From assembly GCA_036501665.1 (NCBI GenBank), contig DASXZW010000035.1, positions 62,001-126,000 of the forward strand: 64,000 bases of DNA, given 5' to 3'. Below, in pieces: positions 34,144-41,546 of the stretch (position 1 is the stretch's first letter; every line of letters begins with the position of its first letter). The notes below the pieces were generated by a model. The model saw nothing but the letters and a program-made list of their open reading frames with translations. It ran no database searches and was not told the DNA's origin. Made by a program: the position numbers and the translations under genes. This stretch comes from DATAUD01 sp036501665. GTDB lineage: Bacteria; Verrucomicrobiota; Verrucomicrobiia; Limisphaerales; Palsa-1400.

Positions 34144-37100
34144 ATGGAGAAATACCTATCCGCTTTTATAGGTCTGCTCGCATGGGTGGGAACTGCGCAA
34201 GCAGCGACCACCCCTTTCAATGCCTTTGCAGTCGATAATTCCACGAACGCCTTGCCCGGTCTCACCTCGGTCGATGACATGATGCTCCAACTCCCGCAAG
34301 TCGGCGATGCCGCTTTGCACATCTTGACTCCTACAATGTTGGAGCTGGACCTCGTCACAACAAAACAGCTTAACGCCCCCGTTGCCAATTGGAACATTGT
34401 CACTCCCACTTCCCAACTTCAGGTTCCTCCTCAAAGCGCATTTTCCGTCAGCGTCAACGGCCAATCCGTCAAAATCGCAGCCGTCGGATTCAAACGCCGC
34501 CCAATCTACGCACCATTCTCCAACTACGACCTGCGCATCGGCAATTCCCTTTACCTCCAACTCGCTGCGCCCCTTGCCGACAACCAAACCGTTCAAGTCC
34601 AAAACCCCACCGGCAGCCTGTGGTCCTCCGGCACGACCTATTCTGCGACAGCGGACCCCCTCCGCTTCAATCCCGCAATCCATGTCAACCAGGAGGGCTA
34701 TCTTCCCAACTACGCCAAACAAGCGATGATCGGCTACTACGCCGGCAGCCTTGGTGAACTCCCCATCTCGACCAACTCCGGCTTCACAATCGTTGACGCC
34801 GCCTCTGGCGCGGTTGTTTTTAAAGGAAACCTCACCACGCGCCAGGATTCCGGGTATGAATACTCTCCCGCGCCATACCAACAAGTCTATCAGGCCGATT
34901 TCAGCAGCTTCACGACCCCCGGCCAATACCGCCTCGTCGTTCCCGGCATGGGCGGCTCAATGCCCTTCCGCATCGACGAAGGCATCGGCATGTGCTTCGC
35001 GCGCGCCTACGCCCTTGGCCTCTACCACCAACGCTGCGGCGCAGATCTTGGGCTGCCTTACACCCGTTTCGCCCATGCTGCCTGTCACACCGCTCCGGCC
35101 AGCATTCCGTTGCCCGCGTCTGATTTTGCTTTCTCTTGGACAACCATCTCCAACTACGCCGTGACAATAAACGACGAGAATCCCGCCCAAACCGCCCCCT
35201 TCCTGACCAGCGACCAAAAAAGCCTCTATCCGCTCATCAATCAAGGAACCGTCAACACTTCCGGCGGTCACCACGATGCAGGTGACTACAGCAAATACAC
35301 CATCAACAGCGCCAGCCTCATCCACTACCTGATCTTCGAGGTCGATTCTCTCCCCGGCGTGGCGCAGTTGGACAATCTCGGAATCGCCGAAAGCGGCGAC
35401 GGCATCAGCGACGTCATGCAGGAAGCCAAATGGGAATCCGACTACCTCGCCAAATTGCAGGATGCCGATGGCGGATTCTATTTCCTCACCTACCCGCAAA
35501 ACCGCGAATACGAAGACAACGTCACCCCCGAAAATGGCGACCCCCAGGTCGTCTGGCCCAAGACAACCTCCGTCAGCGCCGCCGCCACCGCCGCGCTTGC
35601 CCAATGCGCCTCATCGCCGATGTTCAAGAAAACCTACCCCGAAACCGCCGCCCTCTATCTCCAAAAAGCGCAACTCGGCTGGAGCTTTCTCACCAACGCG
35701 ATCGCCAAGCACGGCAAACACGGCGCTTACCAAAAAATCACCTCCTACGGCGACAATTTTGCTGATAACGACGAACTCGCCTGGGCCGCCTGCGAAATCT
35801 ACCTCGCCACCGGCGACGAAAATGCCCACCAAATGCTCCTCTCCTGGTTCAATCCCTCTGACCCCGCCACCTGGCGTTGGGGCTGGTGGCACATGTCCGA
35901 ATCCTACGGAAACGCCATCCGCAGCTACGCTTTCGCCGCTCAAAGCGGGCGCGTCGCCTCGACAAATAAACTGAACGCCGCCTTTCTCGCCGCCTGTCAA
36001 ACCGAAGTTGCCGCCGCCGGCAGCAACGCCTTAACGTGGTCCCACCAATGCGCCTACGGCAGCAGCTTTCCTCCTGCGACCAAACAAGTCCAAAGCGCTG
36101 GCTGGTATTTTTCCGCCGATCAAGCTTTCGACATGGCCGTCGCCTACCAACTTAACCCCGACACGAACTACATCACCGCCCTCGTCGCCAACATGAACTA
36201 CGAAGGCGGCTGCAATCCCTTGAACATGTCCTACATCACCGGCCTCGGCTGGAAACGCCAGCACTGCATCGTCAGCCAATGGGAGGAAAACGACATCCGC
36301 GCCTTGCCACCCTCCGGCATCCCCGTCGGAAACATCCAGGCCGGTTTCTATTACATTTGGGATTACCAGACTGAACTCACCGATCTCACTTTCCCCTCGG
36401 ACGGAACATCCTCGAACGCCGCCACCTATCCTTACTATGATCGCTGGGGCGACACATGGAACGTCTCCACCGAAATGGTCGTCCTCAACCAAGCGCGCGG
36501 TCTCGGCTCCCTCGCCTTTCTCGCCGCGCAAACCGCCTTGAAAACTCAACCCTGGCAGGCCGTCTCAGCCCAAATCGTCGTCCCGCCCGGCATCGTCCCT
36601 GTTGGCTCAAACGTCACCGTCTCAATGCAAGCGCCCGGCCTCGATTTGACCGGCGCTCGCATCACCTGGGAAGCCCACAACCAGCAACCCGCATTCGGCC
36701 AGACCTTCACCTTCGCCCCCCTCAATAACGGCGCGCAATGGATCGAAGCCGAAGCCCAATTCCCCGATGGCCGCCGCGTTTTCGCCAGCAACAGCGTTAC
36801 CGCAAATTCCCCTAACGTGATCTGGGTGGACGATTCCATCCCCGCCGGCGCGCAACCCGGTTCCGATTCCGGCGATTCCTGGAATTGGGTCATCTCAAAT
36901 CCCACGCCGTACTCCGGCCAGGTCGCCCAGCAATCGCCCATCATCGCCGGCGAACACCAGGTCTATTTCGACTACGCCACCGCCACCCTCACCGTTCAAT
37001 CCAACGACACTCTTTACGCGTGGGTTTATCTCGATCCCGCCAATCCTCCCGCTGAAGCCATGCTTCAATGGAACGACGGAACTTGGGAACACCGCGCCTA

Positions 37101-37569
37101 CTGGGGAGCAAACGACCTGACCTATGGAATCGACGGAACCGTCAGCCGCATCAACATGGGCGCGCTCCCTCCGCTCGGAAAATGGACTCAATTAACAATC
37201 CCTGCCGCGTCAGTAAACCTCGCCGGGAGCACCCTCACAGGAATGGCCTTCACCCTCTTCAACGGTCGAGCAACCTGGGATTGTGCCGGCCTCCTGAGTC
37301 CCATGACTGTCACCACTAATTCTGGAAATCCCGGCCAACTTTCTGGAGCAACAGTCCCCCTCGTTTCAATTCAAATGGCCGGAACATTCCCGACATTTTC
37401 GTGGGCCTCCCAAACTGGTGGAATTTACCGAGTAATGTACAAAAATAACCTCAGCGACCCCACATGGACCGCCGCCGCCCCCGACATCACCGCCTCCGAC
37501 ACCTCCCAGGCCTGGTCCGACCCCACCACCGCGAACCAGCGTTTCTACGTCGTCATGCGCGTCCAATAG
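34144..37569 (+). CDS. Secreted glycoside hydrolase family 9 (endoglucanase-like), with extra C-terminal domains
   Basis: An 1141-residue exported enzyme (signal MEKYLSAFIGLLAWVGTAQA). An N-terminal Ig-like domain of the CelD type runs to about residue 280 (FNPAIHVNQEGYLPNYAKQA, TTPGQYRLVVPGMGGSMPF). The (alpha/alpha)6 catalytic domain has SGGHHDAGDYSKYTINSAS, with Asp378 and Asp381 as the base pair, and NVSTEMVVLNQARGLG, where Glu777 fits the catalytic acid. After about 800 come an Ig-like domain, a beta-sandwich possibly binding carbohydrate, and a terminal FSWASQTGGIYRVMYKNNLS domain seen at the ends of many exported proteins of this group. It should cut beta-1,4-glucans outside the cell. 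A second GH9 gene (41547) shares its first three quarters. Confidence 0.92.
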   Translation: MEKYLSAFIGLLAWVGTAQAATTPFNAFAVDNSTNALPGLTSVDDMMLQLPQVGDAALHILTPTMLELDLVTTKQLNAPVANWNIVTPTSQLQVPPQSAFSVSVNGQSVKIAAVGFKRRPIYAPFSNYDLRIGNSLYLQLAAPLADNQTVQVQNPTGSLWSSGTTYSATADPLRFNPAIHVNQEGYLPNYAKQAMIGYYAGSLGELPISTNSGFTIVDAASGAVVFKGNLTTRQDSGYEYSPAPYQQVYQADFSSFTTPGQYRLVVPGMGGSMPFRIDEGIGMCFARAYALGLYHQRCGADLGLPYTRFAHAACHTAPASIPLPASDFAFSWTTISNYAVTINDENPAQTAPFLTSDQKSLYPLINQGTVNTSGGHHDAGDYSKYTINSASLIHYLIFEVDSLPGVAQLDNLGIAESGDGISDVMQEAKWESDYLAKLQDADGGFYFLTYPQNREYEDNVTPENGDPQVVWPKTTSVSAAATAALAQCASSPMFKKTYPETAALYLQKAQLGWSFLTNAIAKHGKHGAYQKITSYGDNFADNDELAWAACEIYLATGDENAHQMLLSWFNPSDPATWRWGWWHMSESYGNAIRSYAFAAQSGRVASTNKLNAAFLAACQTEVAAAGSNALTWSHQCAYGSSFPPATKQVQSAGWYFSADQAFDMAVAYQLNPDTNYITALVANMNYEGGCNPLNMSYITGLGWKRQHCIVSQWEENDIRALPPSGIPVGNIQAGFYYIWDYQTELTDLTFPSDGTSSNAATYPYYDRWGDTWNVSTEMVVLNQARGLGSLAFLAAQTALKTQPWQAVSAQIVVPPGIVPVGSNVTVSMQAPGLDLTGARITWEAHNQQPAFGQTFTFAPLNNGAQWIEAEAQFPDGRRVFASNSVTANSPNVIWVDDSIPAGAQPGSDSGDSWNWVISNPTPYSGQVAQQSPIIAGEHQVYFDYATATLTVQSNDTLYAWVYLDPANPPAEAMLQWNDGTWEHRAYWGANDLTYGIDGTVSRINMGALPPLGKWTQLTIPAASVNLAGSTLTGMAFTLFNGRATWDCAGLLSPMTVTTNSGNPGQLSGATVPLVSIQMAGTFPTFSWASQTGGIYRVMYKNNLSDPTWTAAAPDITASDTSQAWSDPTTANQRFYVVMRVQ

Positions 37570-37572
37570 TGT

Positions 37573-37640
37573 GGTAGGGCGGTGCCACTCTCCTGGGTAG
37601 GGACGCCTCGCCGAGGCGTCCGGGCGGTAAAGCGTAACTG
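37573..37640. repeat. Intergenic palindromic repeats, including a 21-base palindrome
   Basis: The 176-base gap after the first GH9 gene holds a GGTAGGGCGGTGCC box at 37573, also seen at 38281 and 49329, and a near-perfect palindrome GGACGCCTCG-C-CGAGGCGTCC at 37601-37621. An identical copy of the palindrome lies at 47161-47181. Both follow the ends of plus-strand genes and face minus-strand gene ends, so they could act as bidirectional terminators as well as being mobile repeat units. Confidence 0.65.
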
Positions 37641-37745
37641 CCACGACGTATGTCCATGCACCTCATCACGTCCACTTAGTCCACGCGGTCCATAAAGTCC
37701 ACTCTGGCGTAGGGCATTATCGCCGCAACGGCTCCGGCTCCGCTC

Positions 37746-38162
37746 CTACCCCACACCCGGCACCACCGGTATATTCATATTATACCGCTCATCCTCAAAA
37801 TCGTATTGAATGACCAAATTCCTCGGATCCATCGTAAACGCGCAAAGCGTCGCCCACCACCCATTCCGAAAATCCCGCGCCTTCTTCGGATTCTTCGTCC
37901 AATGATCCTGTGAACGCAGATACTTCATCGTTTTGTCATTCCGCAACAACACCCGCATTGCAGGATGCGGCGGCTCCGAATGATGCACCGGCTCAAACTC
38001 AAACCTCAATTTCTCCCGAAGCACATCCCGCGCAAGGACAGGGGACACGCTCGATTTCGTTTTAGTCCGATTACGATTATGCGCAAGCGCATGTGCAGCC
38101 CCGCCATGCCGCGATTCCGCCCGCAATTTTTTCCGTGTTGAGGTGAAGTGTAAATTTATCAT
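37746..38162 (-). CDS. Hypothetical protein
   Basis: The frame extends up to 38267, but the ATG at 38162 (MINLHFTSTRKKLRAESRHG) is the more likely start, giving 138 residues. The protein is basic and soluble, with RNDKTMKYLRSQDHWTKNP and ARDFRNGWWATLCAFTMDPR as the most protein-like parts. No family recognised. It is isolated between repeat-rich gaps and is convergent with the upstream GH9 gene. Confidence 0.4.
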   Translation of the reverse strand: MINLHFTSTRKKLRAESRHGGAAHALAHNRNRTKTKSSVSPVLARDVLREKLRFEFEPVHHSEPPHPAMRVLLRNDKTMKYLRSQDHWTKNPKKARDFRNGWWATLCAFTMDPRNLVIQYDFEDERYNMNIPVVPGVG

Positions 38163-38657
38163 TGTGATCTCCGATATTCCATTGATACCACGCCACCTAA
38201 ATCCAACAAATAGGGTGATTACCCAAAACCCTCCCACCCTCATTGCCCACCAAACGAAACCTCGCAAAAATTCACCACTCGGTAGGGCGGTGCTGCGACG
38301 CCGCCACTGATATTGTTTTTATTCATTCCTCTCAGAAATTGGGCGGTAGCACTGCCATCCAGTGCCGCTCTTGTATTGTGCCGACTCTGCGACGCCGCCA
38401 CTGAATTTTCGTCGTTTAAAACGTTCGTAATCCCGGCCAACTAATTTTGGAATTGCCGTCCAGCCTCTTCATTCCTCCCATTATTCCCATTCCTCCCATC
38501 CATCTCGTCTCCCCCCATTTCCGTTTTCCGGCAAAGCGCCGATAAACCGGGCAGCTTCCTTTCAACGGCCTGAAAGGCCATCTCAATACAGCCAGGGGCA
38601 GAGCGAAGCGTCGCCCCTGGAGAACCGAACGTATCATTCCAAAGCCCTGAAAAGGCG
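38163..38657. repeat. Repeat-rich gap of about 500 bases without a gene
   Basis: No convincing coding frame. It holds a GGTAGGGCGG box at 38281, an 18-base unit CTGCGACGCCGCCACTGA present twice (38293-38310 and 38387-38404), and a hairpin-forming stretch around 38590-38620 (CCAGGGGC ... GCCCCTGG). A pyrimidine run of TTCCTCCCATTATTCCCAT type at 38471-38495 recurs near 41440. These are short intergenic repeats rather than an insertion sequence; no transposase frame is present. Confidence 0.55.
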
Positions 38658-38659
38658 CA

Positions 38660-38765
38660 TCACTTCCGTTTCGCAACAAAACGTCGGTAAGCCGCAAACA
38701 AACCTCCTCCAACGCCCATCAACGCCATCGCATCCGGCTCCGGCGTCACCGTAATCGGATTGGAC
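38660..38765 (-). pseudogene. Orphan PEP-CTERM sorting tail (gene remnant)
   Basis: Read on the minus strand this gives NPITVTPEPDAMALMGVGGG, then LFAAYRRFVAKRK and a stop: a PEP motif, a hydrophobic segment and a basic end, which is the PEP-CTERM exosortase sorting signal. No coding sequence lies in front of it, because the methyltransferase gene ends nine bases upstream. It is nearly the same as the tail of the PEP-CTERM gene at 40524-40630. Confidence 0.65.
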
Positions 38766-38773
38766 GGTGAACA

Positions 38774-40300
38774 TTACACCAACCGATTCGCAATCTGCTC
38801 GTCCAGGATTTCTTTCACCGTTAAAGCCACGATGACCTTGTGCGAACGTTTGAAAAACGCGCCAATCTCGCGAAGGGCATCATCCGAAAAAGCGAACGAT
38901 ACAAAAAAGCCCTTCTCGCATCCCTCCCGCATCATAACAGCCTCGAAAGCGTCGATATCCGGGCGGCCCGTCTTGTCTTTTTGTTTGACTTGAATTGGAT
39001 ACCAGCGCTCCTGCAACTGCAATTCCCCCTCCTTCACCTTGCGAGGCGTCGCGCTCGCCGATACCGGGAAAATGCGTCCATCTATGCCCAGGTCACCGAC
39101 CTGAACCTTGTTTGGTATGCCTCCCAGGGCAATGATAGCCCAATTCTCAAATTCAAAGTGCGGAAGTGCCCGCAGCTTTTGTTCGGTCCAGGGCAGATCC
39201 CGCACGACGAAGCCGCGTCTGGCTTTCCAAAGCGGTTCATTTTCTGGCAGACCGCAAACGTCGCGCAAACGCTTCGCCATAACCCGGCAGGCGGTCGGCG
39301 AAATATCAATTCCGATCCACTGGCGTCTCAACTTTTGCGCCGCGACCAGTGCCGTGCCGCAACCGCAAAATGCGTCAAGCACAATGTCATTTTGTTCACT
39401 GCTGATTTCGAGAATTCGTTCGAGTAGTTTTAAAGGCTTTTGCGTAGGGTAGCCTAGACTCTCTTGCGCAGATCCCTGGAGCGGGGCGATGTCGTCCCAG
39501 ATGCTGCTGAGCGGCACACCTTTTCCTTCGTCCAGATAACGTTTGTATGATGGGACAGTGCCGGGTTTTGTTTGAATGATGCGGCCCTGTCTGAAAAGGT
39601 CTTCCATGTTTTCTTTGCTGTAACGCCAATAACGCGTCACACCCAAAAATTCATAATGCGGATTTCCTTTGGACTCTGCGCCGCCACCGGGTGCCGTTAG
39701 ATTGTCGAGTCTATAACGGCGGCCAGTTTCTTTTTCCACATGACGATATGCATTTTCTACATAATTCGGATTGTACGCCTGATAAAGATGCTTAAATTTG
39801 TATTCTTTATCACCTCCGCAATAGAAAAAGATCGAGTCATGAACACGTCCCAAATGCTTTGAACCCTGCTTGGCGTCGTTGTGGGAAGATTGCCGCTTCC
39901 AGATAATTTCGTTGACGAAATTGTTTTCTCCAAAAATCTCATCAAGCATGACTTTGACGTAATGGCTGGCATGCCAGTCGCAGTGATAATAAAAACTGCC
40001 TGTCTTTTTGAGGACGCGCGCGAGTTGGACGCAGCGTGGCCGCATATAATCAATGTATGCGCGCGTGGATTCATGACGGTCTTCAAACGCCCTTTTCTCT
40101 TTGCTCTCTCCCCAAAAAACTTCGTAATTCCGGTTGGAGTTGAACGGCGGGTCGATGTAAATCAAATCAACACAGGCATTAGGCAGCTTGGGAAGCTGTT
40201 CAAGATTGTCCCCACAGTAGATGACATTCGTATCCACCAGCGCGGAGCGCCTTAAGCGCTGCTGATTTTTAGTGGCGTCTGCGGTGACTTTTTTGGCCAT
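38774..40300 (-). CDS. Adenine/cytosine-N4 DNA methyltransferase fused to an Mrr-like nuclease domain
   Basis: A 508-residue protein. The methyltransferase part has IYCGDNLEQLPKLPNACVDL, YIDPPFNSNRNYEV (catalytic DPPF, motif IV) near residue 50 and, later, IVLDAFCGCGTALVAAQ (SAM-binding motif I) near residue 312. The order IV then I marks the beta class. The last 120 or so residues have FENWAIIALGGIPNKVQVGD, LGIDGRIFP and RWYPIQVKQKDKTGRPDI, a D-(16-30 residues)-QxK nuclease core of the restriction-endonuclease-like (Mrr) type. It may be a one-gene restriction-modification enzyme or a modification-dependent factor. No separate nuclease or specificity gene is nearby. PEP-CTERM tail copies flank it, a sign of insertion. 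Confidence 0.85.
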   Translation of the reverse strand: MAKKVTADATKNQQRLRRSALVDTNVIYCGDNLEQLPKLPNACVDLIYIDPPFNSNRNYEVFWGESKEKRAFEDRHESTRAYIDYMRPRCVQLARVLKKTGSFYYHCDWHASHYVKVMLDEIFGENNFVNEIIWKRQSSHNDAKQGSKHLGRVHDSIFFYCGGDKEYKFKHLYQAYNPNYVENAYRHVEKETGRRYRLDNLTAPGGGAESKGNPHYEFLGVTRYWRYSKENMEDLFRQGRIIQTKPGTVPSYKRYLDEGKGVPLSSIWDDIAPLQGSAQESLGYPTQKPLKLLERILEISSEQNDIVLDAFCGCGTALVAAQKLRRQWIGIDISPTACRVMAKRLRDVCGLPENEPLWKARRGFVVRDLPWTEQKLRALPHFEFENWAIIALGGIPNKVQVGDLGIDGRIFPVSASATPRKVKEGELQLQERWYPIQVKQKDKTGRPDIDAFEAVMMREGCEKGFFVSFAFSDDALREIGAFFKRSHKVIVALTVKEILDEQIANRLV

Positions 40301-40400
40301 TTCGGCAGAGTAATTATTTCCACGCAGCTTGCAAGTTCACGATTACCCCGTCCACTTCGTCCATTCATCCTGCACCATCCTGTCCAAACTCCCCGCCCAT

Positions 40401-40425
40401 ATGGGCATTTCCCCTAATGCGCCTT
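40401..40425. repeat. 25-base direct repeat, copy 1
   Basis: A 25-base unit beginning ATGGGCATTTCCCCTAATGC and ending GCCTT is repeated exactly at 41490-41514. The two copies bracket the PEP-CTERM pseudogene. The surrounding gap 40301-40523 shows no gene. Both copies start with an ATG that opens a short false reading frame (MGISPNAP). Confidence 0.7.
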
Positions 40426-40523
40426 TTCGGTGGGCAATTCACAACCGCGAAAAAAAGGAAGACCCGCTTCCAGTCGTTTACCCCGCGCTCAATGTCAAAA
40501 GTCACCCCGCAAACCGCCCCACA

Positions 40524-41225
40524 TCACTTCCGTTTCCCAACAAACCGTCGATAAGCCGCAAACAACACCCCTCCAACACCCATCAACGCCAGCGCATCCG
40601 GCTCCGGCGTCACCGTAATCGGATTGGGCGAAAATGTAATGTCATCCAATTGCACCCCGCTAGGAGAGAACTGCTGGTTTCCTGTTGGCGGAGCCAATTG
40701 CGTAATATCCAAAAGCGCTGTTTGGCCAGCCCAGTCTGAAATATCGCCTCCATACACCGTGTAATTTGGGAATGTCTGTAAAGGCACCATGTTGACCGCA
40801 AGACCGTTAAAGCTGAGAACGAATGATCCCCCGTTTACTTCATCTGCATCAAGTTGGATTGACTCTGTTCACGAAGGCACAGCGCCAGTTTGAGTCAGGC
40901 TTACACTATCACTTAAAAAAGATCCGGGATCGCCAATCGATGCACTAGCTAGTTCGGCGGTATAATTCCCTTGGATGGGCTGAAATCCAGTCTTGTCATC
41001 CCAAAGCGAAATCGAAGGAGTGCTTAGACCGAAATCATCATAGTAAACAAAGGTAGTCGGAGTCGTCCCTATATACATTTGCCACCCTGGAAACAATGCC
41101 GCAGATGTTCCCGTCCCGGGGTTGGCTTCTTCAAAATCCAAATCTTGAAACGCTCCCTGTCCTTTCGCCGTTGCGATAATTCCAATCATCAGAATTGGCA
41201 GCAGCTTCACCGTGCGTAATTTCAT
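40524..41225 (-). pseudogene. PEP-CTERM secreted protein interrupted by an in-frame TGA
   Basis: From the ATG at 41225 the frame gives MKLRTVKLLPILMIGIIATA, a signal peptide, then AFQDLDFEEANPGTGTSAAL and a beta-rich body. A TGA at 40871-40869 follows GAVPS. The same frame goes on directly with TESIQLDADEVNGGSFVLSF, NMVPLQTFPNYTVYGGDISD and a typical PEP-CTERM tail, ITVTPEPDALALMGVGGV, then a membrane segment and RRFVGKRK. The single stop is the only break; a GGA to TGA change would explain it. Such proteins are exported, sorted by an exosortase and linked to exopolysaccharide. It could be a true pseudogene, a sequencing error or, least likely, stop readthrough. Confidence 0.8.
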
Positions 41226-41489
41226 AACGACATAACCCATTCCAGATCGCCTCTGCGGCAAACACCTCGTCGCGTATCCACTTGCGCCCCGGTTTTCAGG
41301 TGCAACCGTCCTTTGGCCGCATCCGGGCCAACATTCTTGGGCATTCCCAAACAATAGTTATTTCCAACCCGCATGCAAGCCCAGGATTAATCAGAAGCGC
41401 ATCTCATTTTTTGGCAGCTTTCTTTCATCCTTCTCATTCCTCCTATTCCTCCCATTATTCCCATCCCCGTTCGTCCACCTCCTCCGCAC

Positions 41490-41514
41490 ATGGGCATTTC
41501 CCCTAATGCGCCTT
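41490..41514. repeat. 25-base direct repeat, copy 2
   Basis: Exact copy of the unit at 40401-40425. It lies 33 bases before the start of the second GH9 gene, in a 321-base gap (41226-41546) that otherwise holds a pyrimidine-rich run (TTCCTCCTATTCCTCCCATT) and no recognisable gene. Confidence 0.7.
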
Positions 41515-41546
41515 CCACCATTCTTACCGTATCCTCCCTTCAGGCC

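Noticed and set aside
37570..38657. Possible insertion sequence in the repeat-rich area
   Set aside because: No transposase frame and no long terminal inverted repeats were found; only short repeats.
40329..40739. Plus-strand frame over the PEP-CTERM tail region
   Set aside because: The minus strand encodes a recognisable PEP-CTERM signal here; the plus frame starts in a gap and has no motif.
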